The notes under the pieces are model-generated. The model did no database searches, was not told the origin of the DNA, and saw nothing but the letters and a program-made list of their open reading frames with translations. DNA of 64,000 nucleotides from Macrophomina tecta (lineage: Eukaryota; Ascomycota; Dothideomycetes; Botryosphaeriales; Botryosphaeriaceae), in contig JAKSGN010000043.1 of NCBI GenBank assembly GCA_024180945.1, positions 1,426,001 to 1,490,000 of the forward strand, written 5' to 3'. Position numbers and translations under genes: made by a program. Shown here piece by piece: positions 1 through 11,333 of the stretch. Position 1 is the stretch's first letter. The number at the start of each line of letters is the position of its first letter.

Positions 1-602
1 TTAGACGAACGTTTTTACATGCGGGCAACCTGAGTAAACCTCCTCGCTCAAGACACCCTCTTTGGACCGACCTGTAGCCATCAACTGCGCTCTGCGATCG
101 AGGGTTGCTTCCGCTACTTCGACCGTATTTCGGCTCGAGCAATTTCTGAGTAATTAAAATGGTTCCAACCTGAAGAGCCTGATTTTGCATCAAGCCGTTT
201 GTAAGGGATTATGAAGCACTCTTACCGGGTGGAGGTGTCTGTGGTGAGGAGTAGGCCGTCACTTCCACACAATGTGGGATGGTATGACAAGACTGAGCAT
301 GAGTCAAGCAGAAATTGACGAAACCTTGTATCCGGAGCATATCGCGGGCCCGCGTGAAAGATAATTCAACCTGCTGCGAAAACTATGCGCTGCTTGTGCA
401 TGGAGAACAGTGACAGAGTGGCTGATTGGCTCGTGCGTGTGGCTGTGACGCCGCTGTCGATCAGTGACATCTTTCTGATTTCCCACCGCGACAACCGCAA
501 CTTTCCAAGCGCATATTCGAACTTCGCGCAGCATGGGAACGAAATAACACCACTTGCGCTCTGCCCGAACTCTCCAATTGGACCATTATCAGCAGATCTG
601 GC
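1..602. other. Intergenic, upstream of COQ3
   Basis: No gene recognised. The overlapping small ORFs on both strands have no recognisable domain. The last ~150 bases should hold the COQ3 promoter and 5' UTR. Confidence 0.5.
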
Positions 603-1523
603 ATGGCCTCCAAAAGAGCCGCAGGCGCTCTCCGCGCCCTGCAAAGCGCTTCCAGAGCATCTCCCACGCCTCTACGAATGACGCTCTGGACCTCCAGACC
701 AAGCCCTGCGCCCAAAACATACCCCACACTCGCAGCCCCCCCATGCCCCCGGGCCTTCTCATCTTCCTCAGCCGAATATGGGCACGGCTCCGTTGATCCG
801 ACAGAAGTATCGCACTTCAACAACCTCGCCTCCAGCTGGTGGGACCCCCACGGCCCGTCACGCCTCCTGCACCTCATGAACCAAATGCGCCACCCCTTCA
901 TCCAGCGCTGCCTCGCTTCGCAATCCTCCCCACCGCCTCCGCGCCTCCGCTACCTCGACGTCGGGTGCGGTGGCGGCATCTTCGCCGAGAGCGCCGCCCG
1001 CCAGCCCAACACCGTCAGCGTCCTGGGCATCGATCCCACGCCCGAAGTCCTCGCCGTCGCCGAGGCGCACAAGCGGCAGGACCCGCTGCTGATGGAGCAG
1101 GGCCGCCTGACGTACAAGAATATCGCAATCGAGCAGCTACCGCGCGACGAGACGTTCGACATCGTGTCGTGCTTCGAGGTCGTGGAGCACGTGAACACGC
1201 CGGCGGACTTCTTGCAGCACCTGATGGCGCACGTGAAGCCGGGAGGGTGGCTGGTTGGGTCGACGATCGCGCGGACGTGGACGAGTTGGGCGACGACGAT
1301 CGTGGCGGCGGAGGATATCCTGAGGATGGTGCCGAAGGGGACGCATGATTGGAACAAGTATATCAATGATGATGAGTTGAGGGGCTGGTTTGCTGGGCAG
1401 CCGGGCTGGGAGAACCCGAGGATAATGGGCGTCATGTATGTGCCTGGGTTGGGCTGGAAGGAGGTGCCGGCCAGCGAGAAGCTTGGGAATTACTTCTTCG
1501 CTTTCAGGAGAAGCGAAGCATGA
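603..1523 (+). CDS. COQ3: Ubiquinone biosynthesis O-methyltransferase, mitochondrial (Coq3)
   Basis: Single-exon gene of 306 aa. Coq3 methylates the ring hydroxyls of polyprenyl-benzoate intermediates in coenzyme Q synthesis, using S-adenosylmethionine, on the matrix side of the inner mitochondrial membrane. The first ~55 residues are rich in Arg/Ser/Ala and lack acids, as expected of a mitochondrial presequence. SAM-binding motif I (DVGCGGG) is at residues 119-125. The acidic post-I residue is in LGIDPTPE, followed by FDIVSCFEVVEHV (motif II) and the KPGGWL loop (motif III), all typical of the UbiG/Coq3 family. The length is normal for fungi. The gene ends about 250 bp from the convergent stop of the next gene. 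The family call is secure. Confidence 0.95.
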   Translation: MASKRAAGALRALQSASRASPTPLRMTLWTSRPSPAPKTYPTLAAPPCPRAFSSSSAEYGHGSVDPTEVSHFNNLASSWWDPHGPSRLLHLMNQMRHPFIQRCLASQSSPPPPRLRYLDVGCGGGIFAESAARQPNTVSVLGIDPTPEVLAVAEAHKRQDPLLMEQGRLTYKNIAIEQLPRDETFDIVSCFEVVEHVNTPADFLQHLMAHVKPGGWLVGSTIARTWTSWATTIVAAEDILRMVPKGTHDWNKYINDDELRGWFAGQPGWENPRIMGVMYVPGLGWKEVPASEKLGNYFFAFRRSEA

Positions 1524-1773
1524 AGCGTAAGGGTGAAAATGCATAAATATTTGTGAGAGGAAGGAATTTCAGGCTGGCCGCATGCACATTTTGCATTTAA
1601 GTTCATTGCTGGCTGGCTGCGATGTCAGGTTTCAATGGCTTTGCTTTGTGCCAACCCAGATCCTACTCCATGCAGAACAAATTATAACCACACGAAGATT
1701 ACATATGCCTCTCGAGGATATCATCGAGCACCTCAAATACCCTTCGAAGACCCTCCTGAAGAACCTTCTCTTG

Positions 1774-3433
1774 CTAACTGAACACAACACGGAAAAAGCC
1801 TGGCTCCTCCGCCGACTGATCCTCGCCAGCCGTCAGGATCACCTTCTTCGCCTTCCACCTCCTCACTAGCACTCGTTCACTTTCCCAACCTTCCACCTTC
1901 TCCCCGCTCTCATCGACTTTGGGCAACCACTTCCTTAAATCGACCCAAAGGAAGAATCCAGCATTGGCGCGACCATCATACGGAATACCTTTTCCCTCAA
2001 ACGCTTTTCTCGCATAAGCACTCCGCTCTGCCAACCTTTCTGAGTTAAGCAATCTGAAGTGTTCTACCCATTCCACGTTTTCCAATATTTTGACCCCGAC
2101 CATCTGATCCGCAATCCCCGGCCAGTGAGACTGACTAACCGCCATCAGCGCATCCATGAGCGCCGGATTGCGCACGATAAGGCAGCCGATCCGAACTCCG
2201 CTGGCGGCGAAGTCCTTGCTCAGGCCGTACATGACGTGCAGCAGGTTTGGATCGATGTGCCGCGCGTAGTCGATGCTGAGCACGGAGGTAAACGGCGTCG
2301 GTGGTTCATAAGGGGCCGGCGAAGGGTTGTAGATGGAGAGGGCGTAGATCTCGTCGGAGATCAGGTGAAGGCAATGCTTGTTGCAGAAGCGCATGATTGC
2401 GATGAGGGTTTCTTGCGGGTAGCAGAGGCCAAGGGGATTGTGTGGGTTGACGAGGAGGACGGCGCGGATTTTGATGCCGGCGGCGGTGGCAGAGTTGAGG
2501 GCTGCTTCATACTTGACAGTGCATAGGGGGTCGAACGAGTCTGTGCCGTGGAAGGGGACGTGGTAGAGGCTAACTCTGGAGGGAGACATAAGATGATGGG
2601 GCTTGATAAGGATGTAGGTGAGGAGGAGTGTCTCGTCTTACCTGGATTTGGCGCCGAAGTCGTGCGGGAATCCGACATAATTGGGCTGCGATATCAATAG
2701 AGCGTCACCGTCGTCGAAGATCGTATAGCCAAGAGCTTCGCAGACGGAGCCACAGCCGTTAGCGAAGTAGATGTCATCGGGGTTCACGGCTTTATGTGGG
2801 TTAAAGTATCTGGATCAGTCAGCCATACGAAACTGTTAAGCTTTCGTGGGGACGGCCGAGGGAAAGCCGTCGGCCAAGGTTATGTTTTAACAGACAACAT
2901 CTTTTAAGAGAAGTTGTGGAAGGTTTAGGATAATGGTTGAGACCGTGGCAAAAATTTCAGAAACAGGAGTATGATAACCAGAGTATATTACAAAACGCTC
3001 ATATTCTATTCCCAGCTTACCTGTTTACGTATCCAGCCATAGCACTGCGGAGCCGTGAGCAGCCAAACGGGCCCTCACCATACATCAAATCCTTGGATTT
3101 CATTGTAGGCTGAGGTGTCATAAGTATTGCCGACTGATTAGGGCTCTAGGTTCTGGGTCCGACTTACAGGATTGCTCTCCAGATAAGCCGCTATGTCAGG
3201 AGCCATCGCATGCTATTGGTCGGGAACATGTCAGCACGTTCCACAAGAGAATTGTGAGAATATCAGGAAAAGGAGGCTGCAACATTATCAGAAGTTCCAA
3301 TGTTGATGAAACCAGTGGGATTCGTCTCTGGATCATATGTGTCTTGCGGAATTTCCTTGTAATTCCCCATCGGATTCGGAGGCGTGGCATACACAGCGCC
3401 CCGCCGTGACAGTGTTTCAGTGCCTGCAGACAT
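1774..3433 (-). CDS. ACC-synthase-like aminotransferase (class I/II, PLP)
   Basis: Five exons: 3433-3284, 3212-3168, 3109-3021, 2809-2642 and 2575-1774, giving 417 aa. The start ATG at 3433 opens MSAGTETLSRRG. An ORF that appears to start at 2589 is intron read-through; the true acceptor joins GAKSR to VSLYHVP. Family signatures in order: TGFINIGTSDN, the YGEGPFGC-type loop with RLRSAMAGYVNR, an ANGCGSVCEALGY cofactor segment, NPHNPLG, SDEIYA, and SKDFAASGVRIG carrying the PLP lysine (YGLSKD). This is the 1-aminocyclopropane-1-carboxylate synthase-like subfamily. Plant members make the ethylene precursor ACC, but many fungal homologs are uncharacterised aminotransferases, so the substrate is not established. 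The first intron has an unusual GTTGCA donor. The start is divergent from the ING gene, 1.2 kb away. Confidence 0.85.
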
Positions 3434-4644
3434 AATGTTTATCCCTGGACGTAGTGTTCCAGAAAGGGGTGGGCTCCGTGATGTCTGTGTAGAGCAAGAA
3501 GACTATTGCATGGATAAGAAGTTGTTTGGTTCGCAGGCTGTGTCACTGGAATGCTCACATGCGGCGTACGTGCGAGGGCTCATGTCTTAAGTTCCGATGT
3601 AGTTTCGGCGATTTGAGGCAGCAGCCCTATCGCAGGTCTACGCCGTCCGGCCGCTATAGGGTAATCTTCCGGACGTTTGGCGCATCTGCGGTACGATGCG
3701 GTTGGAGAGGAGTTTGATGCCAAAGACCAATCAACAGGCTCCCGTCTTTCTGTCTCAAGGCTGCCCCGAGTCGGAATTCCTTGCCAGATTCCTCATGACT
3801 CATCTGCCGCTTGTCGGCTGGAGAACAGGACAAGCCGCGGGGCAGCAGCCCGTGCTTCTTCAACGCTGTTAATTCTTTCAGCCAACCTGTCCTCCGAATC
3901 ACTCCCCGTTCTTCGAGGCGAGCCGATAACTGCTTAACGCAAGTAAGCCGCAATCTGTGTTCCTGCCCTTTGGACGCTATCCTCTCGCGGCTCAAAACCC
4001 CTGAGATCGATCCGCGGGCGATCTTGGCATGCGGTGCAGCAACGAGAGGCTTACAAGAATCGAGAACCAAAGCCGAGACACGACGATGCAGCGAGAGAAA
4101 TACTCGACCCGTCCCCGTCTGCGCTCGTGCTTCAGCATAAGCGCCCTTGACCCCGTCCGGTCGAAACCACGCGCGCATAAGAGACTACAAACTCGATGGG
4201 ACAAGGCTGTTCGGAGACCCTGAGCTGAAGCTGCGCGCTGGGATGCGACGAATTGAGTTGAGGAAGATGAAGGGGTGATTGGACGTAGCCGAATATAACG
4301 TCATGTCCGGCTAATCACGTGGATTTTTCTGCCGGCCGCTTATCGATAGAGGTTTGGGCGGTGGAGGCCACTTTCAGCAGCGGTTCGTGGGCCGGCGAGC
4401 GTGTGCCCGGCAACTCGCCCGTCTCGGTCGTGTACCGGAGAACAGCGTCCATCTTCTGCGCACCATTTGCACTTGTTCCTACGCTCTCGCGCCGCACCTC
4501 TCCCGCAACACGTCCCTTGCGCGCGCTATGAGCTCTTGCTCGTAGCTCAGCGACCTCGCCTCGAACCCCTCCACTCTACTCCCTCTAGCCGTCGCGGCGC
4601 GCCCGATCGTCCACGGAGGGTGAAGCCACCACACGACGCCCACC
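3434..4644. other. Divergent intergenic region, ACS-like / ING gene
   Basis: 1.2 kb without a recognisable gene. A 174-codon minus ORF (3654-4178) has no domain I recognise and an atypical Arg-rich composition. The right third is CT-rich leader sequence before the ING start. Confidence 0.5.
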
Positions 4645-6902
4645 ATGAAGGCGTCTGCGATCCGCGAGTCTGCTGGCCCCTCGTCCGGCCCAAGCCGCCG
4701 TCAGTCGGCAAGACAGCAGCGTACCACTGCGACCCGTCCAGCCAACTACTATGCCCGGCCTTTCGCTCCTCGGGGCACCATGGGAGGCGCCGACAATGCT
4801 TCGACGAACACCTCCGCGCCCGGCTTCTTCCCAGCCATCACTCATTTTACCGATACCATAACTGCGCTTCCAAAGGAGGTCATGAAACATTTTTCCATGT
4901 TAAAGGAAGTCGAGGCGAAAACTCACCAGCCCGACGAGGAGCTTCAGAAGCTCGCCGAGCAGGTTTCGCAACTGCATGCTCCCACGCGTCGGGAAGCGCA
5001 GCTCGCAGCGCTCAACACAGCAAATACAACAGGGAACAACAGCCTCAATGGGAGCGTTGCCGGTTCAGCAACTCAGAGTCAGACGCCTGCAAATCAGCAG
5101 CAGGGTCATGACTTGCTGGAGAACGCGAACAATGGCGAAGTGATGGAGGAGACCTCCATTATGGCTCGTCGGGAGCTCTTCCTCCGCTATCGATACGGCC
5201 TTTCGCAAATGTGCGCCATGCTCGACGAGAAGAACGCTGTGCTCTCTAGCGCCAACCAGACTATGGACAAGCAATTAGGGCGCATGGAGAGCTCTTTCCA
5301 GCACATCGATGAGGAGCTCAGCTTTGAAGCGCGTTACGGGAGTTTCTCACACTGGGCCTACAAGGATGGCGAGGAGAAGAAAAAGGCCACTAATGAGCGT
5401 TCACGACGCGAGGTTGCATCCGCGAACAATCTTGCAGCGGCCGCCGCTGCGGTGCACGAAGGCGATATTGCGGCGGCGTCTAGAAGTGAAGCTAGACGTG
5501 AGGCCTTACTCGCGCGGTCGAAAAATCGCAACCACCATTACGTCGACTCAGAGTTCGAGGACACTCGACCAGCGAAAAAACCACCCACAAACCGCGGCAA
5601 GAAGGTTACCGAGACAGTGGGGCCACCAGATGCAAGGCTTTATGGACTGGGCATCAGCAATGGTCCGGGGCAGACCACTAAAAGGCGCAAAACTGAGAAG
5701 GGTGCTGCATCGGCACCTGCAATGGAACGCTCGTTAAGTGGAGCAATGCAAACCGCTCAAGGCGGTCGCGCAAGCCCAAGAGAGACACCGGCAGCTGAAG
5801 GTGGTAAGAAGAGATCTCGCGCTGCCCCGGCCCCAGCAGCCATAAAGAAGAGGTATGACGTCGCGTTAGTTGGTCCTGCTAGAGTCAAAGCATTTAACGT
5901 CGCAAATAGGACGCAAGCTCTGGGAGCTCAGTCACCACAGCCCCCTTCATCGCCCGTCGTCAGCGCATTTGTCCAGGGCGCAGCCAGCGCACAGCGTCCA
6001 CAGTCTTCCCGTGCTCGTCAAAACTCTGCGACCAACTCAACCCACTCTAACAATCAAGACGCTGCCCGAAATCGTCCTCCTTCTTCCGCATCGAACCGTG
6101 CCGTCAACGGCGCTATAAGCACATTAGAAGCAGAACAAGCAGGAGCACATGGTCCACCCAGTATCACCGCATCCAATACCCCACGTGTGCCAAACGAGCC
6201 GGCGGCATCGGCAAACGGGCCCCCCCCAGAACCCAACATGAAGCGTGAGGACACCGATGCCCAAGATGGTTCAGGTACACCAGTACAGGCTGTTGTGACA
6301 CGCGCTGGGCGTACTTCGAAGACCGCTACGCCAGTTGTGGGCAGCTTTCCTGCAGATGTACCGATGGCTCGCAGTCGCAGTACGCGGAACAACGGGAGCA
6401 GCCATGCCTCTTCCGAGTCGAATGTCCCACTTGCTTCGACCCAATCACAAAAGAGGTCGCATAAGAAAGGCGCCTCTGCACTACAACAGCAGGCAAACAA
6501 CCTGGACGATGGAAGTAGCCTGGCTGGCGATCTTTCAGGTCCAGACTTGGAAGAAGAGATTGCTGATGACGATGAAGACGGAGATCAGGAGCGTTTCTGT
6601 TATTGCAACGGCGTTAGTTATGGTGAAATGATCGGGTGCGATAATCCGGACTGCACTAGACAGTGGTTCCATTACGCCTGCGTTGGCATCACGAAGGAGC
6701 CGAACAAGAAAGGTATGTGTTTCCTTGAGCTCTCTCACGGAGGATGATGCCATCAATCTTCCGGTGCACCTACTGGCGGACGACTGCTGCATATCGATAT
6801 TACAACAATGAGAAGGCGAGCTGACCTGTGTGCCTAGCGAAATGGTACTGCGATGATTGCAAAGAGAAAATTAAGCGATCGCGACCTGGAAGCCGGCAAT
6901 GA
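4645..6902 (+). CDS. ING-family chromatin protein with C-terminal PHD finger
   Basis: Two exons (4645-6712 and 6838-6902), 710 aa. An N-terminal ING helical domain (residues ~70-230) includes the TDTITALPKEV and RRELFLRYRYGLSQM segments. A long Ser/Ala/Pro-rich disordered middle with basic patches follows, then a C-terminal PHD finger from about residue 652 (CYCNG, GCDNPDC, WFHYACVGI) completed across the intron by KWYCDDC. The last zinc ligands therefore depend on splicing. ING proteins read H3K4me3 and belong to histone acetyltransferase (Yng1/Yng2) or deacetylase (Pho23) complexes. I cannot tell which orthologue this is; the long disordered linker is common in filamentous fungi and a Pho23-like role is only a guess. 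Confidence 0.9.
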
Positions 6903-7699
6903 CGCTAAACATGAGCTACGCTATGAGCTATTATGATATGGACGAATTCGGAGTCGAGATGGCTGGGCCGGTCAGCTTCTGACTCTATGGCACTTTTCCC
7001 ATTAACCTATGTCTACAACTCTTTCGGTCTCCGCATATGCACGACTCTCCACCTCTCAAATATTTTATTGGGAGCTCTAGGATCAGAGAGCCATTTTTTG
7101 GGCGCATATGCCCTTATTGCTGAAGGCGTTCACGTGGGGTTTATGTTGACTCGGATTTCCGCATCTGGAGCGGCAACCATGGGAGGCTCTTATCTGCGAC
7201 GGCATAACAGCTATAACCAAACGTGGGAAGTAATCATATCTGCGCATGTGGTAGCGGCAAGGAGTTCGTTGGCGCGTATGATCTGAGGATTTGCAGCGCT
7301 CCATTGCGCCGCCGGGGGATTTATCAAACTCCGATGATGTACAGTACGCTTGGGGAGTAGAAGCGTGCACCCGGACGTAAACGCTACTACTTTCTCTAGA
7401 TATCTATATCCAGACAGATGCTTCTACTCCCCAAGGGATAAACAGCTTCTGGAATTATGCATGAGCCGACTGCTTGAACGGTTTAATTGTGTGTGAGGAG
7501 GAAAGCACCCGATTGAGATACTCAGCTGCCAAGACCGAGACTGCTTGGATCGTGCGCCGGCTGTTTCTAGCTTAGTCCCGGTAAGGAAATTTAGGCGACG
7601 CACATCCAAACCCACAAACTTCTTCGCCGCGACCACAACTCTTGCTTTTCTCTCCAACCACGACGTCGACAAAGTCCAACGACCGCCAACGACAACAAA
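6903..7699. other. Intergenic between ING gene and eL8
   Basis: No gene seen. It contains an 87-bp inverted-repeat element (7349-7435, listed separately). The ribosomal protein promoter and 5' UTR occupy the last ~200 bases. Confidence 0.5.
7349..7435. repeat. MITE-like inverted-repeat element A
   Basis: A perfect 16-bp terminal inverted repeat, CTTGGGGAGTAGAAGC at 7349-7364 and its complement at 7420-7435. Similarity extends imperfectly inward to about 28 bp per arm, through a CCGGACGT-like core on the left and TCTGGATAT on the right arm read in reverse. The element is non-coding. No clear target-site duplication is visible. It is the best preserved member of a family also seen at 9084, 32704, 40417, 44934 and 45262. 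Confidence 0.6.
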
Positions 7700-8817
7700 A
7701 TGGTAAGCTACCCGGAATGAAGAACCTTGTGCGCCTCTGCCCTCATGTCGCCGCCATGGCAACTGAGGTGCATGTCACAGAATTTCCGCGCGTCACCAGC
7801 AGACATTTGCTGCGTTGATGTTAGCGATGATATGGCTTGAGCCATGGTGTGCAGAAATGCCACCATGTGTTCTTTAGAGATCAAAGAATCAGTGGCTGAT
7901 TCTTTTCTCAATGATAGCCTCCTAAGTCGGGAAAGAAGACCGCCCCTGCGCCCTTCTCGTCGGGCAAGGCTGGCTCCAAGAAGCAGGCCAAGGTAAGCTG
8001 ACCACAGTTGTTCCCGTGCTTCATCTGGTGTGCTAACTAGTATGCTGCAGAACCCTCTCCTCGAGAAGCGCCCCCGCAACTATGGCATCGGTCAGGACAT
8101 CCAGCCCAAGCGCAACCTGTCGCGCATGGTGAAGTGGCCTGAGTATGTCCGCCTTCAGCGCCAGAAGAAGATCCTCAACCTTCGTCTGAAGGTTCCCCCG
8201 GCGATCGCCCAGTTCCAGCACGTCCTCGACCGCAACACCGCTGCTCAGGCCCTCAAGCTCCTCAACAAGTACCGCCCGGAGACCAAGGCCGAGAAGAAGG
8301 AGCGTCTCACCAAGGAGGCCACCGCCATCGCTGAGGGCAAGAAGAAGGAGGACGTCTCCAAGAAGCCCTACGCCGTCAAGTACGGTCTCAACCACGTTGT
8401 TGGCCTGATCGAGAACAAGAAGGCTTCTCTTGTCCTGATCCCCAACGACGTCGACCCCATTGAGCTGGTCATCTTCCTTCCCGCTCTCTGCCGCAAGATG
8501 GGTGTCCCGTACGCCATCATCAAGGGCAAGGCCCGCCTCGGCACGGTCGTCCACAAGAAGGTTCGTAGCAAACTTCAGCCTGCGCTCACCTTGCCTCCAC
8601 TGACACGAGTTGACAGACCGCTGCCGTCCTCGCCCTCACTGAGGTCCGCTCTGAGGACAAGTCCGAGTTCTCCAAGCTCGTCTCTGCCATTAAGGAGGGT
8701 TACACCGACAAGCACGAGGAGAGCCGCCGTCACTGGGGCGGTGGTATCATGGGATTCAAGGCCAACGCCAAGCAGGAGAAGAAGCGCAAGGCTCTTGAGA
8801 GCGCTATCAAGATCTAA
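7700..8817 (+). CDS. RPL8: 60S ribosomal protein eL8 (Rpl8/L7a)
   Basis: Four exons: 7700-7702, 7918-7992, 8051-8560 and 8617-8817, giving 262 aa, close to the yeast 256. The first coding exon is only the ATG, followed at once by a GTAAGC donor. Exon 2 reads [12 protein letters not shown], and no other in-frame ATG would give this conserved N-terminus. The core includes [19 protein letters not shown] and the L7Ae RNA-binding fold ([25 protein letters not shown]). The C-terminus is [14 protein letters not shown]. eL8 binds 25S rRNA in the large subunit. Codon use is strongly biased to C-ending codons, as expected for a highly expressed gene. Confidence 0.97.
7883..7905 (+). promoter_or_regulatory. 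Perfect hairpin near 3' end of eL8 intron 1
   Basis: AAAGAATCAG - TGG - CTGATTCTTT forms a 10-bp perfect stem with a 3-nt loop. It ends 12 nt before the exon 2 boundary at 7918. A second, weaker stem (CATGGTG with CACCATG) lies just upstream around 7842-7866. Ribosomal protein introns can carry autoregulatory structures, so a role in splicing control is possible. That is inference from position and pairing alone. Confidence 0.4.
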
Positions 8818-9390
8818 GCGGTCTAAAAGTTTCAATTCTCAAAATTCACGATACCAAAATGGAAGGATAAACGGGACCCAGGCGTGTCTTCCTCAGTTTA
8901 GCGGGCGTTGGCGGAAATCCGACGGAAATGCGATTAACATTTTCTTCGCAAATGACAAGGAAGCACTCACTGGTCCAGTTAATGACTTGAACCCTGCCTT
9001 TTCTACGTGCCGTGAGTAAGGTGTGAAATTCATGCGAAATCCTCGGAGCTTTGACGTATTGCAATAGCAAGTGTACTGGTGCATGGGGAGTTGAAGCAGT
9101 CGTCCGGACGCATTGATGTCCGGGTGAGTACTTCAGCTGCCCAGTGGCTGAATTCCTGTTGTTGGAGGTCATGAGCGAGGTTTCTCGATCAGCAGGAGTA
9201 GCAGAGCGAATTTTTGCCGTTATCGGGGTTCCGCACCGGCGAGTCACGAAAGCTCCGCCGCAGGCCGCCCTGTTCCCAGCTGCGTCATCCTTGTGCCCCG
9301 CTATCTTGTAAGTGCAACAACGAACCCCAATGCTACGAGCACGCCTGGCTCTGTGCTAATCAACCTTCCCAAGCTACCACCTGCAGCACA
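8818..9390. other. Intergenic between eL8 and OCD-like gene
   Basis: Holds the eL8 3' UTR, a 60-bp inverted-repeat element (9084-9143) and the leader of the next gene. No other gene seen. Confidence 0.5.
9084..9143. repeat. MITE-like inverted-repeat element B
   Basis: The left arm starts TGGGGAGTTGAAGCAGTCG and runs into TCCGGACG at 9110. The right arm, read in reverse from 9143, starts TGGGCAGCTGAAG and runs into CCCGGAC. About 20 of 28 positions match between arms. It shares the GGGGAGTTGAAG start and CCGGACG core with element A. Confidence 0.55.
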
Positions 9391-10796
9391 ATGCCTCTCA
9401 CAGTTCTCTCGGATCCAGACGTCAAGTCGCTGTTGCATTCCTTGAGCCGACAGGACGTTCTCGACCTACAGCTGTCGCTCGCTGACGCCCTCCACTACTA
9501 CTCAACCGCCGCCGAGAACGAGAGCGGGTGCTGTGCGACCTACCAACCACAAAGAACCCACCTCAAGCGCAAAGATGGCTCCACTACGCTATTCATGCCT
9601 GCCAGCAGCAACGATGGCCTCGGCGTGAAGATAGTGACGCTGCCCAACCCATCCGCAAGCAAGCCCTCCGACGTAGCAGACTCGATGTCCTCCCTGTCGA
9701 TAGCCTCCGGCGGCTCCGACGCCCACAAGAACCTCGCCTCGCCACGCAGCTCCCTCACGCTCCTTGACACCGACGGCTTCCCGCGCGCACTGATCAACGC
9801 CGAGGAGATCACGGCCTTCCGCACGGCGCTGGCGTCGACAATGCTGTTCAAGAAGCGCAAGAACGTGCACGACCTGACCGTCTTCGGCGCGGGCAAGCAG
9901 GCGTACTGGCACATCCGCCTGGCGCTGCTACTGCGGCCTGGCGAGATCCACCATCTCAACATAATCAACCGCAGCTTCGAGACGGGCAAGAACCTTATCA
10001 GGAAGCTGTTCGACCCCGAAAACAATAAGTTGCATGCAGTGGATCGCCCGGATATCAAGATCATCACACCCGCGCATACGGAGTTTGATCGACTACTGAA
10101 GTCGTCGGTGCGCGGGTCGTCGGCCATCTTTCTGACCACGCCGTCCCTGCAGCCGCTGTTCCCGGCGGGTCATCTGACAAACACAGAGGGCAGGAAGAAG
10201 GGGCGGTATATCGCGGCTATCGGGAGCGTGAGTCATCAATCCTACACATACGCCTTTTCCTGCAGAGCGTAGCCGGGACCTCTGGTTAATTGAAAGTGCA
10301 TGCGTAACAGTACACACCCCATATGATCGAACTCCATCCAGACATTGTCCGCCAGGCCGTCGCCCCCCAGCACGGCCGCCACTTTCACAAGCACGCGAAG
10401 AACGGCGGCGCCATCATCGTCGACAGCGTCGAGTCGTGCATGCGCGAGGCGGGCGAAGTCATCCAGGCGGGCCTCGAGGCCGACCAGGTCGTCGAGCTCG
10501 GCGAGCTCATCATGCTGAGGCGCGACGCCGAGGCGCGCCGCAAGAGCGCGCTGTCGGCCAGCGAGAGCAGCCTCGGCCAGGACTCGGGCGTCCAGATTGC
10601 GGATGATGATAAGTGTCCCGGCGGTGTGACGGGCGGCAGTTTGGACGAAGGCGATTTGGGGCTCAGGGATTGGTTGGAGAGAGGAAATGTGATTTACAAG
10701 GGGGTTGGGCTGGGGTTGATGGATGTGGTGGTGGGCGCGGATTTGGTGGCGATTGCGGATGCGAGGGGGGTGGGAACGAGGGTGGAGCATTTTTAA
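9391..10796 (+). CDS. Ornithine cyclodeaminase / mu-crystallin family protein
   Basis: Two exons (9391-10227 and 10311-10796), 440 aa. The ATG at 9391 was chosen because MPLTVLSDPDV matches the family N-terminus (substrate-binding beta strand); the upstream in-frame extension is unlike the family. The Rossmann nucleotide-binding motif VFGAGKQA is at residues 164-171, preceded by AFRTALAS. The exon junction restores AAIGSYTPHMIELHPDIV, a well-conserved family segment, followed by VDSVESCMREAGE. The C-terminus (YKGVGLGLMDV) is also typical. Members are NAD(P)-dependent enzymes such as ornithine cyclodeaminase, alanine dehydrogenase and ketimine reductases. The sequence does not fix the substrate. 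An insertion of about 30 residues rich in Ser/Ala (about 86-120) interrupts the first domain. Confidence 0.9.
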
Positions 10797-11302
10797 GCAG
10801 GGAAGGGCCGTGGATGATGGAAAGGGTAAAATGGGTGAGTTGGGTTTGTATATCCTTGGGTTGCTGGTGTTCTTGGAAAGCGGGATAGTTTTGCAGACTG
10901 ATGCAGCGCCGTTAGATTTCCTTGCCCCATCCAGAATACTACCTCTTTCCCTTCTGGAGCATTTGGTATTCTCTTTCGAACGTCGCCACGTGGATGATTT
11001 TGGTTCACATATTGTTTTCGCAAAACTCGGCATGCTTCCGCTGAGCGTTTTCTCGATTGGTCGGGAGCGAACTATTTAGTATGTCGTACCTTTGGTTAAT
11101 CTTGTCTGTTTCTCCCGCGATGCCAATCCGAAATCAGCCAAGGTAGAAGAAGGAAAGGGGAGGGAAAAAAAAAAAAAAAATCCAAGGGTCCTAAAAAGAG
11201 AGAAAGAAGCAGCCCCTATCCTTTTGTCCATCCGCATGTAAAGAGCGTACACATGAAATCCAAACGCTTTCCCTTCTTTTTCCTCCATCTTCGTCTGTGT
11301 CT

Positions 11303-11333
<31 letters not shown>

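Noticed and set aside
2576..2589. Apparent ATG start of the ACS-like ORF at 2589
   Set aside because: It lies in an intron; the acceptor at 2577-2576 joins the conserved GAKSR/VSLYHVP residues from upstream exons.
3654..4178. 174-codon minus-strand ORF
   Set aside because: Arg/Ser-rich frame-noise composition, no domain, no signal peptide and no splice context. It lies in a divergent promoter region.
7740..7917. Box C/D snoRNA in eL8 intron 1
   Set aside because: TGATG- and CTGA-like boxes exist, but the terminal stem and internal boxes are not convincing and the CTGA is inside the hairpin. Kept only as a check to run.
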